A stretch of 64,000 nucleotides of DNA. It comes from Streptomyces sp. NRRL S-37 (lineage in GTDB: Bacteria; Actinomycetota; Actinomycetes; Streptomycetales; Streptomycetaceae). Numbering within the stretch: position 1 is the first letter of the stretch; the number at the start of each line of letters is the position of its first letter. Positions 62,635 to 64,000 of this stretch are shown here, one piece after another. The stretch covers positions 1 to 64,000 of the forward strand of contig NZ_JOIZ01000029.1 in the NCBI RefSeq assembly GCF_000721605.1. The letters run 5' to 3'. Under the pieces are notes generated by a model. It was not told the DNA's origin and did no database searches. It saw nothing but the letters and a program-made list of their open reading frames with translations. Both the position numbers and the translations under genes were made by a program.

Positions 62635-64000
62635 CCCGACCACCACCGAGAACCCGGTCCAGGCGGGCCCCGCGCTGCCCGCGACGGCCCACGACGACTG
62701 GCTGCCCGCCCTCGCCGGACTGGCCCGCGCCACCGGGGCGACCGTCTCCGTCAACCTAGGCTGGGACCTCGCCTGGGAACGCGGCCCGGTCGTCGCGGCG
62801 GACGGCCCCCACCTCTCCGTACGCCTGTACGACGACGAGGTGATGGTCGGTCCGCTGTGGGTGCCGGGCACCGCGTCCGGCTGCGCCGCCTGCGCCGAGG
62901 TGCGTGAGCGCACCGTTCTCGACCACCCGCTCGTCGGCGACCTCACCCGGGCCACCCGGGTCCCCGCCGCCCCCGCGCCCCTGCTGCCCGAACTCCTGCG
63001 CACCGGCCTGGACCACCTGGCGGACCGTCCCCTCGCCCCCGGCGAGGCCTACTCGGTGACCGTGCGCGGCACCCGCCGCCACCGCGTCGCGCGCAGCTTC
63101 CACTGCCCGGCCTGCGGTCCCGCCCCCGAGGACCTGGTCAGCACCGGGCCCCCGCCGCCCCGTACCCTCCGCTCGCGTCCGGCCGTCCCCGGTGACCCCA
63201 CCCGCACCGCGGCGAGCCGGCTCGTCGAGCCCGGATTCCTGCGCGACCGCCTGGTCGACGACCGCTTCGGACCGGTCCGGGCCGTCCTGCGCGAGTCCCA
63301 CGCCCCGTTCGCGATGAGCATGGCCGTCGTCGCCGACGCCCCGGCGATGGGCCACGGCCGGGCCCGTACGTTCGCCGAGACCGAGCCGGTCGCCGTCCTG
63401 GAGGCGTACGAACGGCTCGGCGGTTACCCCTACGACATCCCCCTGGTGACCCGGCGCTCCTACCGCGAGGTCGCCGGCCACGCCGTCGACCCGGACACCC
63501 TCGGCCGCTACACCGCCGAGCAGCTCGCCCATCCGACGAGCAGGGCGACGCCGTTCACGGCCGACACCCCGATGGACTGGGCCTGGGGGCACGACCTGGC
63601 CGACGGCCGTCCGCTCCTCGTCCCGGCGGACCACGCCTTCTACCAGTACGAGTACGCGTTCCGCCGGGACCGCCGGGCGGCGCGCGTGGCGGGCGCCGCG
63701 AACCGCCGGCACTACTTCTTCGACTGCTCCAGCGGCTGCGCGGTCGGCGCCAACTACGAAGAGGCCGCGCTGCACTCGCTGTTCGAGCTCGCGGAGCGGG
63801 ACGCGTTCCTGACGTCCTGGTTCCGGGCCGCCCCGCTCCCGCACATCCCGGTCGCCTCCCTCACCGACCCGACCAGCCGGGCCATGGTCGAGCTGATCCG
63901 GGCCCGCGGATTCGACGTCCACCTCCTCGTCGCCACCCGTGACATCGGTCTGCCGGTGGTGTGGGTCATCGCCGTCAACGAGAAGAACCCGTTCCCCGCC
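62621..64000 (+). CDS. YcaO cyclodehydratase, partial at right edge
   Basis: The first 460 residues of a TOMM YcaO protein, which uses ATP to turn Cys/Ser/Thr of a peptide into azolines. The N-terminal 200 residues hold two CxxC pairs (GCAACAEV, HCPACGP) that look like a zinc site and resemble the end of an E1-like domain. The YcaO domain follows with AETEPVAVLEAYERLGG and NYEEAALHSLFELAERDAFL, the ATP/Mg-binding Glu-rich helices. ATG at 62621 lies within the end of the E1-like gene. The stop is beyond the window. Confidence 0.88.
   Translation, partial: MPTTDPTTTENPVQAGPALPATAHDDWLPALAGLARATGATVSVNLGWDLAWERGPVVAADGPHLSVRLYDDEVMVGPLWVPGTASGCAACAEVRERTVLDHPLVGDLTRATRVPAAPAPLLPELLRTGLDHLADRPLAPGEAYSVTVRGTRRHRVARSFHCPACGPAPEDLVSTGPPPPRTLRSRPAVPGDPTRTAASRLVEPGFLRDRLVDDRFGPVRAVLRESHAPFAMSMAVVADAPAMGHGRARTFAETEPVAVLEAYERLGGYPYDIPLVTRRSYREVAGHAVDPDTLGRYTAEQLAHPTSRATPFTADTPMDWAWGHDLADGRPLLVPADHAFYQYEYAFRRDRRAARVAGAANRRHYFFDCSSGCAVGANYEEAALHSLFELAERDAFLTSWFRAAPLPHIPVASLTDPTSRAMVELIRARGFDVHLLVATRDIGLPVVWVIAVNEKNPFPA

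Noticed and set aside
61096..63003. 635-codon minus-strand frame across the E1-like and YcaO genes
   Set aside because: Antisense; Gly/Arg-rich, no family features, and it crosses two real genes.
1..64000. CRISPR arrays, rRNA, tRNA, complete insertion sequences
   Set aside because: None seen: no regularly spaced identical repeats with variable spacers, no rRNA or foldable tRNA sequence, no transposase.

Overview
The window is high-GC actinobacterial chromosome, almost certainly Streptomyces. The codon use, the many GTG starts with GGAGG-type ribosome sites, the SARP and LuxR regulators, and the order of core genes all fit. From about 10.7 to 45.6 kb the order recQ, rnhB, TetR/MFS, ADP-ribosylglycohydrolase, phosphatase, nrdJ, nrdR, lexA, dinG, IucA/C, hflX, M1 peptidase, RelA/SpoT, dapF, miaA, miaB matches, in reverse, the block I recall around SCO5787-SCO5815 of S. 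coelicolor.

Region 1 (1-10.7 kb) is an accessory island. It holds a tightly overlapped three-gene operon: a trypsin-co-occurring-domain protein (Trypco1/CU044_2847 type), a cytosolic trypsin-like protease, and a 1317-residue TPR-SARP-NB-ARC-TPR STAND protein. This looks like a predicted protease/NTPase biological-conflict (defence-like) system. Two unrecognised genes and several broken genes (GNAT-like, DUF3800, an unknown) lie beside it. The island ends in a recQ gene that has lost everything upstream of its DEAH box.

Region 2 (12.7-45.6 kb) is core: RNase HII, a TetR-controlled drug exporter with two perfect 22-bp operators, B12-dependent ribonucleotide reductase with NrdR and its paired boxes, LexA with an SOS box in its promoter, a DinG-like helicase, a two-gene NIS siderophore operon, two tandem secreted trypsin-like paralogues, HflX, an M1 peptidase with a 90-bp minisatellite in its N-terminus, a RelA/SpoT protein, DapF, MiaA and MiaB.

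Region 3 (45.8-64 kb, running off the right edge) is a biosynthetic gene cluster that joins two chemistries. One arm (48.6-53.9 kb, minus strand) has GriI- and GriH-type enzymes that make 3-amino-4-hydroxybenzoate, an aryl-AMP ligase to activate it, and a Tat-exported multicopper oxidase. The other arm (54.1-64 kb, plus strand) is a thiopeptide/TOMM-type RiPP set: SagB dehydrogenase, split LanB (elimination-type and glutamylation-type proteins), a leader-binding E1-like protein carrying an apparent frameshift, and a YcaO cyclodehydratase. The only candidate precursor peptide has a perfectly duplicated acidic leader-like segment and ends without any Cys/Ser/Thr-rich core. The peptide is therefore a degenerate precursor, a carrier/scaffold peptide, or an accessory leader for a core encoded outside the window. 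A LuxR-type regulator, a receiver-LuxR regulator that lacks the phospho-acceptor Asp, and a degenerate SDR-like protein sit at the left border.
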